From Nanobdellota archaeon (GTDB taxonomy: Archaea; Nanobdellota; Nanobdellia; Woesearchaeales; JAUYGA01): a DNA stretch of 5,850 nucleotides. The stretch spans positions 1-5,850 of the forward strand of contig JAUYGA010000064.1 of the NCBI GenBank assembly GCA_030690755.1, written 5' to 3'. Numbering within the stretch: position 1 is the first letter of the stretch; each line of letters opens with the position of its first letter. Made by a program: the position numbers and the translations under genes. The notes beneath the pieces are model-generated. The model was not told the DNA's origin and searched no databases. It saw only the letters and a list, made by a program, of their open reading frames with translations. This document shows positions 1-4,683 of the stretch, in pieces.

Positions 1-104
1 TCTGAGAAGAAATCAACTAAAAAATCAACACTAAATTTACTGGCTAAATTCAAGTTTAATGCCTTATCGATTACTTTCTGTCTTGTCTCATTACCAAAAA
101 CCAT
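1..104 (-). CDS. Partial unidentified protein, N-terminal 34 codons
   Basis: An open frame begins at an ATG at 104-102 and stays open to the left edge, giving 34 codons that start MVFGNETRQKVIDKAL. No stop is seen, so the gene is truncated by the window. The start is supported by a Shine-Dalgarno-like GAGG five bases before the ATG and by a good BRE/TATA further upstream at 150-163, implying a leader of about 23 bases. The visible part is hydrophilic and probably helical, with no signal peptide or membrane segment. The protein is not recognised from this fragment and no function is proposed. Confidence 0.6.
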   Translation of the reverse strand, partial: MVFGNETRQKVIDKALNLNLASKFSVDFLVDFFS

Positions 105-149
105 TTTATCCTCGCTGCACCCCGATTTAGCAATTAGATAAATGACCCA

Positions 150-163
150 TTATAAAACTTTCC
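150..163 (-). promoter_or_regulatory. BRE/TATA promoter of the partial left-edge gene
   Basis: Read on the minus strand, a purine-rich BRE GGAAAG is followed directly by TTTTATAA, whose centre lies near 153.5. The usual 26-base spacing puts the transcription start near 127. That leaves a short leader containing the GAGG ribosome-binding site before the ATG at 104. The BRE/TATA pair is nearly identical to the one in front of the exported-protein gene at 4040-4053. Confidence 0.5.
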
Positions 164-182
164 ATATTTGCCACTCAAGAAT

Positions 183-204
183 GCGAACACAAAAGCACGT
201 TCAC
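183..204 (-). terminator. Weak hairpin after the 154-residue gene
   Basis: Just after the stop codon at 206, GTGAAC (204-199) can pair with GTTCGC (188-183), with one wobble pair, around a loop containing four Ts. There is no long T tract after it, so this is only a weak terminator candidate. The rest of 105-205 holds the promoter of the left-edge gene and nothing else recognisable. Confidence 0.2.
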
Positions 205-205
205 G

Positions 206-670
206 TTAAAAGAATCTGCTGCAAAGAAACGGGCCTGTTCTGACAAAAACCCAATCTACTTGTCCATTTTCTAACTGTTTTTCATATTTTAAAAAATAAA
301 GCGCTCCAATTCCAGGCGATACATAGTCCTTACAAGTCAATTTACCAGGATAATCTTTAGGAGTCGCAAACAAAGAAAATGAGCTGATGTTAGAATTAGA
401 TGATAATGCATCTTGAACAATAGCCAGCAATCCTTCTCTGTCAGGAACTTTTTTTGTAATCATACCTCCTAAATAAGAGGCATCAACATATTTAATGGCA
501 TTATCCTTATAAGCGACGACAATCTCTGCTTCTGTCCTTACATTCGCTTCTTCAAGAACTTCAGGTTTTGGATCAAAAATGCCTCTTTTTACAATCTTAA
601 CAGCACTTAATATATCTAGAGCAGAACACATTGTTGGATACAGACTATAATGGCTAGTTTCGCTTGACAT
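206..670 (-). CDS. Unrecognised 154-residue protein, leaderless
   Basis: The chosen start is the ATG at 670-668. A TATA box (TTTATAAA, 700-693) is centred 26-27 bases upstream, exactly where a leaderless transcript would begin at this codon. A longer version using a TTG at 688 adds six residues but would start upstream of the predicted transcript. The protein ends with TAA at 208-206. It has no signal peptide, membrane helix or obvious catalytic motif. The middle (about residues 28-75) has mixed alpha/beta character with a hydrophobic stretch AEIVVAY, and the C-terminal third is rich in aromatic residues. It is divergently arranged with the 805-1548 gene across a shared promoter region. I do not recognise the family, and it could be lineage-specific. 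Confidence 0.65.
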   Translation of the reverse strand: MSSETSHYSLYPTMCSALDILSAVKIVKRGIFDPKPEVLEEANVRTEAEIVVAYKDNAIKYVDASYLGGMITKKVPDREGLLAIVQDALSSNSNISSFSLFATPKDYPGKLTCKDYVSPGIGALYFLKYEKQLENGQVDWVFVRTGPFLCSRFF

Positions 671-692
671 AGGATATGGAAAGAACAAACGA

Positions 693-706
693 TTTATAAA
701 GCTTTC
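693..706 (-). promoter_or_regulatory. BRE/TATA promoter of the 154-residue gene
   Basis: On the minus strand AGAAAGC leads into TTTATAAA at 700-693. The TATA centre to the ATG at 670 is about 26.5 bases, so transcription should begin at the A of the start codon. The signal decides the start of the downstream gene. Confidence 0.6.
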
Positions 707-719
707 TAATATTAATTAC

Positions 720-732
720 TTATCAGTGATAA
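720..732. promoter_or_regulatory. 13-base palindrome between divergent promoters (candidate operator)
   Basis: TTATCA-G-TGATAA is a perfect inverted repeat with a one-base centre. It lies between the leftward TATA (693-700) and the rightward TATA (744-751), close to the midpoint of the two. A dimeric helix-turn-helix regulator bound here could control both divergent genes. The element is short and the region is AT-rich, so chance is not excluded. Confidence 0.35.
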
Positions 733-737
733 AAATA

Positions 738-751
738 GAAAGATTTAAAAA
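738..751 (+). promoter_or_regulatory. BRE/TATA promoter of the 247-residue gene
   Basis: GAAAGA is followed by TTTAAAAA at 744-751, giving an expected transcription start near 773 and a leader of about 30 bases before the ATG at 805. The leader has no Shine-Dalgarno sequence, unlike the other leadered genes here. It also carries, or starts at, a seven-codon ORF (770-793). Confidence 0.45.
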
Positions 752-804
752 CAAGTTTCCACTATACTCATGAAACAATATCAAGATAAATAACAAATTT
801 AAAA

Positions 805-1548
805 ATGGAAGAATACAAAGAAATCATAGGAAAATTATTAGATTTAGATGAACTTTCTTTAGAATATACCTCCAGGAATGTAACAAAAGAAGTAAAAATC
901 CCTTTTTTCTCAGCATTCACAGGCAGCGTAAATTTGCCTAAGCTTAGAGAAAAGTTAAGCGGAAGCGTGGAAATTCCGCTTGAAAAACTGATAACCAACC
1001 TGCCTTTTGATGTCAGCGGCCTATCTTATACATTTCATTATGTTCCTAATCTGGAGACAGAAAAAATTGTAAACGGCAAATATTCCGCTGAATTGAGCAT
1101 CGCTGCTGATAAAAAATCACCCAACAACATATCCGAGGGGCTGCATAACTACTTAAAGAAACTTTATAATGCAATCGAGAATTTAGATGAAGAGGATAAA
1201 TGTCGAGAAGATGTTGAACTTGTTGTAAAACGGTTAGGCACCCAATATTCTGAGCTCACAAGAAAAGTTTTGGTTTATATTCAAGACTTAAAGAATAAAA
1301 ATGTTGAAGAGACTTATAACCCGGCGGCACAACCAACAACTTATTATGACAAAAGACCATTATCTGAAATTATTGAAAAACGCATGATAGATTATATAAC
1401 TGGAAAAAAGATAAGTAGCGATATTCTAAGCGAGGATGGAACAGTTATCGCAAAGGAAGGTTCAATCATTGATGAGGAATTGATAAAAACAGCAAAGAGA
1501 AATGGAAGATTAAGTGAACTAAGCATGAACATCATTATTGAAGATTGA
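805..1548 (+). CDS. Unrecognised 247-residue protein
   Basis: The ATG at 805 is the first in-frame start after an in-frame stop at 787-789; the gene ends with TGA at 1546-1548. No signal peptide or membrane helix is visible, so the product is probably cytosolic. Three parts can be seen: an N-terminal region (about 1-105) of mixed strands and helices; a charged helical middle (about 108-165) that may form a coiled coil; and a C-terminal segment (about 195-243). That last segment has the pattern G-K-x-I-x-x-D-I-L-x-x-D-G-x-V-I-A-x-x-G-x-x-I-x-x-E-L-I. It loosely resembles short strand-turn-helix modules found at domain ends in some bacterial regulatory proteins, but the resemblance is too weak to name a family. 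Two tyrosines (Y180, Y181) lie in a proline-rich linker around residues 170-185. It is the only plus-strand gene in the window and converges on endonuclease Q. Function is unknown. Confidence 0.75.
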   Translation: MEEYKEIIGKLLDLDELSLEYTSRNVTKEVKIPFFSAFTGSVNLPKLREKLSGSVEIPLEKLITNLPFDVSGLSYTFHYVPNLETEKIVNGKYSAELSIAADKKSPNNISEGLHNYLKKLYNAIENLDEEDKCREDVELVVKRLGTQYSELTRKVLVYIQDLKNKNVEETYNPAAQPTTYYDKRPLSEIIEKRMIDYITGKKISSDILSEDGTVIAKEGSIIDEELIKTAKRNGRLSELSMNIIIED

Positions 1549-1549
1549 A

Positions 1550-1575
1550 CTAAAACTCACCAAGGCCTTTCTGAA
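1550..1575 (-). repeat. Duplicated 3' end of the endonuclease Q gene with a second PIP box
   Basis: These 26 bases match 1648-1673, the last codons and stop of the endonuclease Q gene, at 24 positions. On the minus strand they encode QKGLGEF plus a TAG stop, against QKGLDEF plus TAG in the gene itself. The two copies are 98 bases apart, so they lie in different frames. The frame leading into this copy is open from about 1654 down to its stop. It is either a remnant of a tail duplication or an alternative C-terminus reached after a one-base shift. Confidence 0.7.
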
Positions 1576-1594
1576 TATAAGTTTTAAAATAAAC

Positions 1595-1618
1595 AAATAA
1601 AGAAAAATAAAGGTTTTT
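1595..1618. terminator. T-rich tracts between convergent genes
   Basis: On the minus strand, a pyrimidine-rich run with T5 at 1607-1603 follows the endonuclease Q stop by about 40 bases. On the plus strand, T5 at 1614-1618 follows the 247-residue gene by about 65 bases. Archaeal RNA polymerase terminates at such T tracts without needing a hairpin, so this short gap may end both transcripts. Confidence 0.35.
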
Positions 1619-1647
1619 AGTTAATAAAGAAATTGTGCTGCGGAAAG

Positions 1648-2970
1648 CTAAAACTCATCAAGCCCTTTCTGAACTTTCTTCGGAATAACAGTTTTTGACT
1701 CTTTTTTTGTCGTTTCAGCAGGCATCTGATTCTTGCCAAACACAGGATAGCCATACTCACCATCATAGCCAGGAATTATCTTTATCAGGCCGTTTCTATT
1801 GTCAATAACTGCCTTTGCTAACTTTTCATTAGTTATTCTTGAGAGAGAATCAAAATCTGCATTAAGAAGAATGTTATTTTCTGTTCCAAACGCTTTAATC
1901 AATTTATAATATTCTTCAGTAACGCCTTTTGTTGCAATTCCTTTTCCAAGAAGCGCAGAAATAATTTCTGCGAGAGGAATCAGTTTCATGAAATCATTTG
2001 CGCCTTTTGGCCTAAAACCGTCTGCTCTGTCAGCCAACTGCTCAACCCTGTTTTCAACGCCAATAGTTACTTTCCTTCCGCATTTCGGACATATCCCTTT
2101 TGCTTTTATCGTCTCGCTTGGAGTCATGCAGACATTGCATGAACGATGACCATCAAGATGATACTTTCCATAACCTGGATCAACCTCAATTGTCATCTGA
2201 ATCCTGTTTTTAGCATCAGAATACTCCTCTTTCTTAACACGAAGCGCCTCAATAATATTTCTGTAATCAAACTGCTTCAATTCAAAAGTTGTTGCCTCGC
2301 GACCAATCCTCCAGGGCCAAAATGAATGACTGTCAGAAAAAGAAACAAGATTGAATCTATCAAGACAAGAAACTCTCCAGTTCATTTGAGGATCACTGGA
2401 CATGCCTGTTTCCAGCGCGTGAATGTTCTTTGTCTGGTCTTCAAAACATTCTTCAGCAGTGTTGAACTGATTATAGTCGCCGAAAAGAGAAAAATGAGGT
2501 GTCCAAATATGGGCTGGAATTATCTCTATGTTTTTGTCAATTTTCATCAAAGATTCAGTAAACTCAGGACAAGGAATCTTAAAAATTGGACGTCCATCAT
2601 AATCAACCCTGCCAAACTTCAACAGGTATTGCGTGATCTGGTCAACAACATCAAGATTCGGAGCGAGAACAACATTATGAATCCTGCGACCCTTTCCGTT
2701 AGAAGAATATATCAAAGATATTTCAGTCTGAAGAAGAAAAGGAAAACCGCTTTTTGTCCTGAAAATTCCAGGCGCATTTTCATCTTCAACTAAACTAGTT
2801 TTTATCTCTTGTATCCATTTCGGATGTGTAAAATCCCCTGTCCCAAGCAAGTCAAGGCCTTTTATTCGGGCATATTTCTCAAGATTTACAATATCTAAGT
2901 CTGTACTGCAGCCTCTTGAGTATTTAGAATGAAGATGCAAATCTGAAATTACAGTTGTTCTACCCCCCAT
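1648..2970 (-). CDS. endoQ: Endonuclease Q (PHP-domain nuclease for deaminated bases)
   Basis: The 440-residue protein matches archaeal endonuclease Q in length and motif order. This enzyme nicks DNA on the 5' side of deoxyuridine, hypoxanthine, xanthine and abasic sites, starting repair of deaminated DNA. The N-terminal PHP metal-binding fold shows DLHLHSKYSR (10-19), GTGDFTHP (43-50), E83, H98, H154 and SDSH (212-215), all expected metal ligands. A four-cysteine zinc site follows at C278, C281, C294 and C297. A helical region (about 308-395) comes next, then a lysine-rich tail ending in QKGLDEF (434-440). That tail fits the PIP-box pattern Q-x-x-L-x-x-F, and PCNA stimulation of endonuclease Q has been reported in Thermococcales. 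The start ATG at 2970 lies 26-27 bases from a TATA box, so the mRNA is probably leaderless. No key residue appears missing. The 3' end is partly duplicated at 1550-1575. Confidence 0.92.
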   Translation of the reverse strand: MGGRTTVISDLHLHSKYSRGCSTDLDIVNLEKYARIKGLDLLGTGDFTHPKWIQEIKTSLVEDENAPGIFRTKSGFPFLLQTEISLIYSSNGKGRRIHNVVLAPNLDVVDQITQYLLKFGRVDYDGRPIFKIPCPEFTESLMKIDKNIEIIPAHIWTPHFSLFGDYNQFNTAEECFEDQTKNIHALETGMSSDPQMNWRVSCLDRFNLVSFSDSHSFWPWRIGREATTFELKQFDYRNIIEALRVKKEEYSDAKNRIQMTIEVDPGYGKYHLDGHRSCNVCMTPSETIKAKGICPKCGRKVTIGVENRVEQLADRADGFRPKGANDFMKLIPLAEIISALLGKGIATKGVTEEYYKLIKAFGTENNILLNADFDSLSRITNEKLAKAVIDNRNGLIKIIPGYDGEYGYPVFGKNQMPAETTKKESKTVIPKKVQKGLDEF

Positions 2971-2992
2971 AACAGGGATAAAACAAAGAAAT

Positions 2993-3012
2993 GTTTAAAA
3001 TGTTTTGGTTTG
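2993..3012 (-). promoter_or_regulatory. Promoter of endonuclease Q with an upstream CAAACCAAAAC element
   Basis: On the minus strand CAAACCAAAAC (3012-3002) is followed, after one base, by the TATA box TTTTAAAC (3000-2993). The TATA centre lies 26.5 bases from the ATG at 2970, which fits leaderless transcription. The same 11 bases occur at identical spacing before the antitoxin TATA box (4638-4648). The promoter sits just beyond the stop codon of the upstream exported-protein gene, giving endonuclease Q its own transcription start. Confidence 0.55.
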
Positions 3013-3014
3013 AG

Positions 3015-4001
3015 TTATTGCCTGTGCTGGGTTTTCATAACATTCTGGTTTAAATTAGTGTTTTGGTAATCAACACGATAGCCATTATTGCTCATATCCT
3101 TCATAGTATCTGAAAAATCACTTTGAAATCCTGATTGCCAATTTTCTAAAAAATCTTTGTCCTTAACATCTCCAGGTATAGATTCAATACAATTCTTATC
3201 TACCAATACTACAAGTTCTAAAAATTGTTTTGGTATTTCTCCTTTCCATTCAGAGAATTCATCAGCAACCTCTCTTAGTGCTGTTGCACTATAATCGCAA
3301 ACATTTATTGAAACAGGAGGTCTTTCTCCTCCCTCATTTGCAGCAATCAAATATTCGCATTTTTTAAAAGGATATGATTTTCTCACAGAAAATTCCTGCA
3401 TACATGCAAGCGGATCATTCAGCAGATCATTATATATTTTAGGCATGCATTTCTTGACTATATCTGATTTTAAAGAATCTGCCTGTGAAGAGAAAGAATC
3501 TCTGAACTTATCAGCACCAAAGCTTCCATCATATTTTGAAATTTCATTTTGAATTTCATAAACTGCTTCTTTTGCATCATTACACTTTCCGCTAGCAATA
3601 AGACTGTTTGCATGAGAAAACAGTTCATGATATTTACTTTTTACTTTATTTATATAACGCGGCGTAACACACTCTTTTTCTATTCGCCCATCTAATCCAT
3701 TCAATTCATCAATTTTTTTATCAAGGTCAGCCCCCATTAATTCAGATGGCGAATCAAACTTAAGATTAGCAGAAGAAAGATAATCCTCTTTAAGAGTCTC
3801 AATCAAATTTTCATTGTTCTTTTCAGCGGCAGCACAGTCTTTATTTTGCAAGTCTGTCTGAACCTGCTGGATTAAAGGAGCATATTTCTGATTAAATACC
3901 CTATACCTTAAATGAGTAGAAACAGGAGGTATTTTTGTAGCGCCAACTACTGCCAAAAGAGCTGCTGCCGCCAGAGTCATATATAACTTACCTTTAACCA
4001 T
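3015..4001 (-). CDS. Exported cysteine-paired repeat protein, function unknown
   Basis: This 328-residue protein starts with a short basic stretch and one hydrophobic segment (about 7-22, YMTLAAAALLAVVGA), which is either a cleavable signal peptide or a membrane anchor. The rest should lie outside the membrane and is mostly helical. Eight cysteines (56, 111, 140, 185, 200, 215, 235, 271) fit disulfide pairing. The sequence looks like a degenerate repeat: a Cys followed by a long helix, a helix-rich spacer, then a second Cys. This occurs at 56-111, 140-185 and, more loosely, 235-271. The first two units share the ends (N/G)K(D/C)C..A and (E/K)C..P. The start ATG has an excellent Shine-Dalgarno (GAGGAGG) five bases upstream. 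It appears monocistronic, between the toxin gene and endonuclease Q. No known family was recognised. A cell-envelope or adhesion role is possible but unsupported. Confidence 0.8.
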   Translation of the reverse strand: MVKGKLYMTLAAAALLAVVGATKIPPVSTHLRYRVFNQKYAPLIQQVQTDLQNKDCAAAEKNNENLIETLKEDYLSSANLKFDSPSELMGADLDKKIDELNGLDGRIEKECVTPRYINKVKSKYHELFSHANSLIASGKCNDAKEAVYEIQNEISKYDGSFGADKFRDSFSSQADSLKSDIVKKCMPKIYNDLLNDPLACMQEFSVRKSYPFKKCEYLIAANEGGERPPVSINVCDYSATALREVADEFSEWKGEIPKQFLELVVLVDKNCIESIPGDVKDKDFLENWQSGFQSDFSDTMKDMSNNGYRVDYQNTNLNQNVMKTQHRQ

Positions 4002-4006
4002 AAAAA

Positions 4007-4053
4007 CCTCCTCAAATAGACCTTTATATTAAGGCTGATTTTATAAACTTTCC
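4007..4053 (-). promoter_or_regulatory. BRE/TATA promoter and strong Shine-Dalgarno of the exported-protein gene
   Basis: On the minus strand GGAAAG (4053-4048) precedes TTTATAAA (4047-4040), predicting a start near 4017. The resulting leader of about 16 bases contains GAGGAGG (4013-4007) five bases before the ATG. This is the strongest ribosome-binding site in the window. It contrasts with the leaderless genes around it and fixes the start codon. Confidence 0.65.
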
Positions 4054-4055
4054 TG

Positions 4056-4085
4056 TTTTGTAACTACTAACGGATGCTTACAAAA
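4056..4085. repeat. Inverted repeat TTTTGTAA...TTACAAAA upstream of the exported-protein promoter
   Basis: Two 8-base arms (4056-4063 and 4078-4085) are perfect reverse complements separated by 14 bases. Their centres are 22 bases apart, about two helical turns. The element lies between the toxin stop codon and the BRE of the exported-protein gene. It could be an operator for a dimeric regulator, or a hairpin ending the toxin transcript. Confidence 0.4.
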
Positions 4086-4096
4086 TTAGAATAAAT

Positions 4097-4363
4097 TCAT
4101 AAATAAATTTTATCGTGATGATCATAGTCCTCAAAAGAAACAAAGTCTTTTGCCTTATCATAACTAAAGACCAGAACAAAATGACCCATATGAACTCTTT
4201 TCGAGTCTTTCATATCATATCTTAAGTTTTTGTAATGCTCAATATCCGGAGAGTTGACTATTTCTTCAATCTTTCTCAACACAGAATCATAAGCAATTTT
4301 GTCTTTTTTAGAAAGCTTAATTAATTTTTTGCTCAGTTCCGGCTTTATCTCAAATTCACGCAT
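4097..4363 (-). CDS. RelE/ParE-superfamily toxin of a type II toxin-antitoxin pair
   Basis: The 88-residue product has the size and layout of RelE-fold toxins: two N-terminal helices (about 8-37) and then a C-terminal beta sheet. Visible motifs are the strand RVHMGHFVLVFSYD (56-69), corresponding to the R-x-G-x-(Y/F)-R/V-L core, and DYDHHDKIYL (79-88), a terminus typical of an archaeal RelE branch. RelE toxins usually cut mRNA on the ribosome. Canonical E. coli catalytic arginines are not clearly present at both sites, although R56, H82, H83 and Y87 are candidates, so the activity is inferred. The start ATG (4363) overlaps the end of the antitoxin gene by 8 bases, and no strong Shine-Dalgarno precedes it. 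Translation is therefore probably coupled to that of the antitoxin. Confidence 0.8.
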   Translation of the reverse strand: MREFEIKPELSKKLIKLSKKDKIAYDSVLRKIEEIVNSPDIEHYKNLRYDMKDSKRVHMGHFVLVFSYDKAKDFVSFEDYDHHDKIYL

Positions 4364-4595
4364 TTTTAATATGCGCCCTTAATTCATCCACATTACTAAA
4401 TTTTAAGCCTTTCTGTTTCTTGATTTGGCTGAGTTTCTGCGCATACTCCGGTCTAAGTTCAGGTTCCATAGAACTCTCATACTCATGAACAACTAACTCT
4501 ATCGCCTGAGACTTGTCTTTAAGACCATGCTTTGCCTTCACTATATTCAACACACGATTTGTGTTTTCATCAATATTTATCATTGCCTGTACCAT
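4356..4595 (-). CDS. Antitoxin, DUF2683/ribbon-helix-helix-like
   Basis: This 79-residue protein is the first gene of the toxin-antitoxin operon. The N-terminal part (about 2-42) has the strand-helix-helix pattern of a ribbon-helix-helix DNA-binding domain: strand VQAMINID, then helices around 10-22 and 27-42. It resembles archaeal DUF2683 proteins, which occur next to RelE-type toxins. The C-terminal part (about 43-79) is charged, with a Pro-containing linker MEPELRPEY and a final helix that probably wraps around the toxin. The protein should neutralise the toxin and repress its own operon. Start choice: the ATG at 4595 is preceded by GTGAT, matching the extended archaeal Shine-Dalgarno, with a TATA box about 37 bases upstream. 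A second Met at residue 5 is less likely. Confidence 0.78.
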   Translation of the reverse strand: MVQAMINIDENTNRVLNIVKAKHGLKDKSQAIELVVHEYESSMEPELRPEYAQKLSQIKKQKGLKFSNVDELRAHIKNA

Positions 4596-4605
4596 ATATA
4601 CATCA

Positions 4606-4623
4606 CATATATAGATATATATG
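4606..4623. promoter_or_regulatory. 18-base palindrome at the antitoxin transcription start (candidate operator)
   Basis: CATATATA-GA-TATATATG has perfect 8-base arms around a two-base centre. It lies between the TATA box (4629-4636) and the antitoxin start codon and overlaps the predicted transcription start near 4606. This is where an autoregulating ribbon-helix-helix antitoxin would be expected to bind. The sequence is almost purely AT, so part of the symmetry could be incidental. Confidence 0.45.
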
Positions 4624-4628
4624 CCAAA

Positions 4629-4648
4629 TATATAAAGGTTTTGGTTTG
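4629..4648 (-). promoter_or_regulatory. Promoter of the toxin-antitoxin operon
   Basis: On the minus strand CAAACCAAAAC (4648-4638) is followed, after one base, by TTTATATA (4636-4629). The predicted transcription start near 4606 gives a leader of about 11 bases carrying GTGAT before the ATG. The upstream 11 bases are identical in sequence and spacing to those before the endonuclease Q TATA box. Confidence 0.55.
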
Positions 4649-4650
4649 GT

Positions 4651-4673
4651 GTATGTGCATAGCATCATAAGGT
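4651..4673. repeat. 23-base direct repeat, copy 1
   Basis: The element begins GTATGTGCATAGCATC and ends TAAGGT. It matches 5824-5846 at 22 of 23 positions (A versus C at position 17). Both copies lie roughly 19-20 bases upstream of the TATA centre of a leftward gene: here the antitoxin, there the transporter. This copy also borders the structured element at 4684-4845. Candidate roles are a shared upstream regulatory site, a cassette boundary, or a tiny leaderless ORF on the plus strand. Confidence 0.75.
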
Positions 4674-4683
4674 TTGATTAGTC

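Noticed and set aside
671..688. Upstream TTG start for the 154-residue protein
   Set aside because: The TATA position predicts transcription starting at the ATG at 670, so the six extra codons would lie upstream of the mRNA.
768..998. 76-codon minus-strand ORF
   Set aside because: It is antisense to the start of the 247-residue gene, has no promoter and has a low-complexity Ser/Phe-rich translation.
2326..2793. 155-codon plus-strand ORF
   Set aside because: It lies entirely antisense to the metal-site coding region of endonuclease Q and has unstructured, basic-rich composition; it is a shadow of the real gene.
4596..4637. AT dinucleotide tract as a simple microsatellite
   Set aside because: It is interrupted and better explained by a TATA box plus a palindromic operator at the antitoxin promoter.
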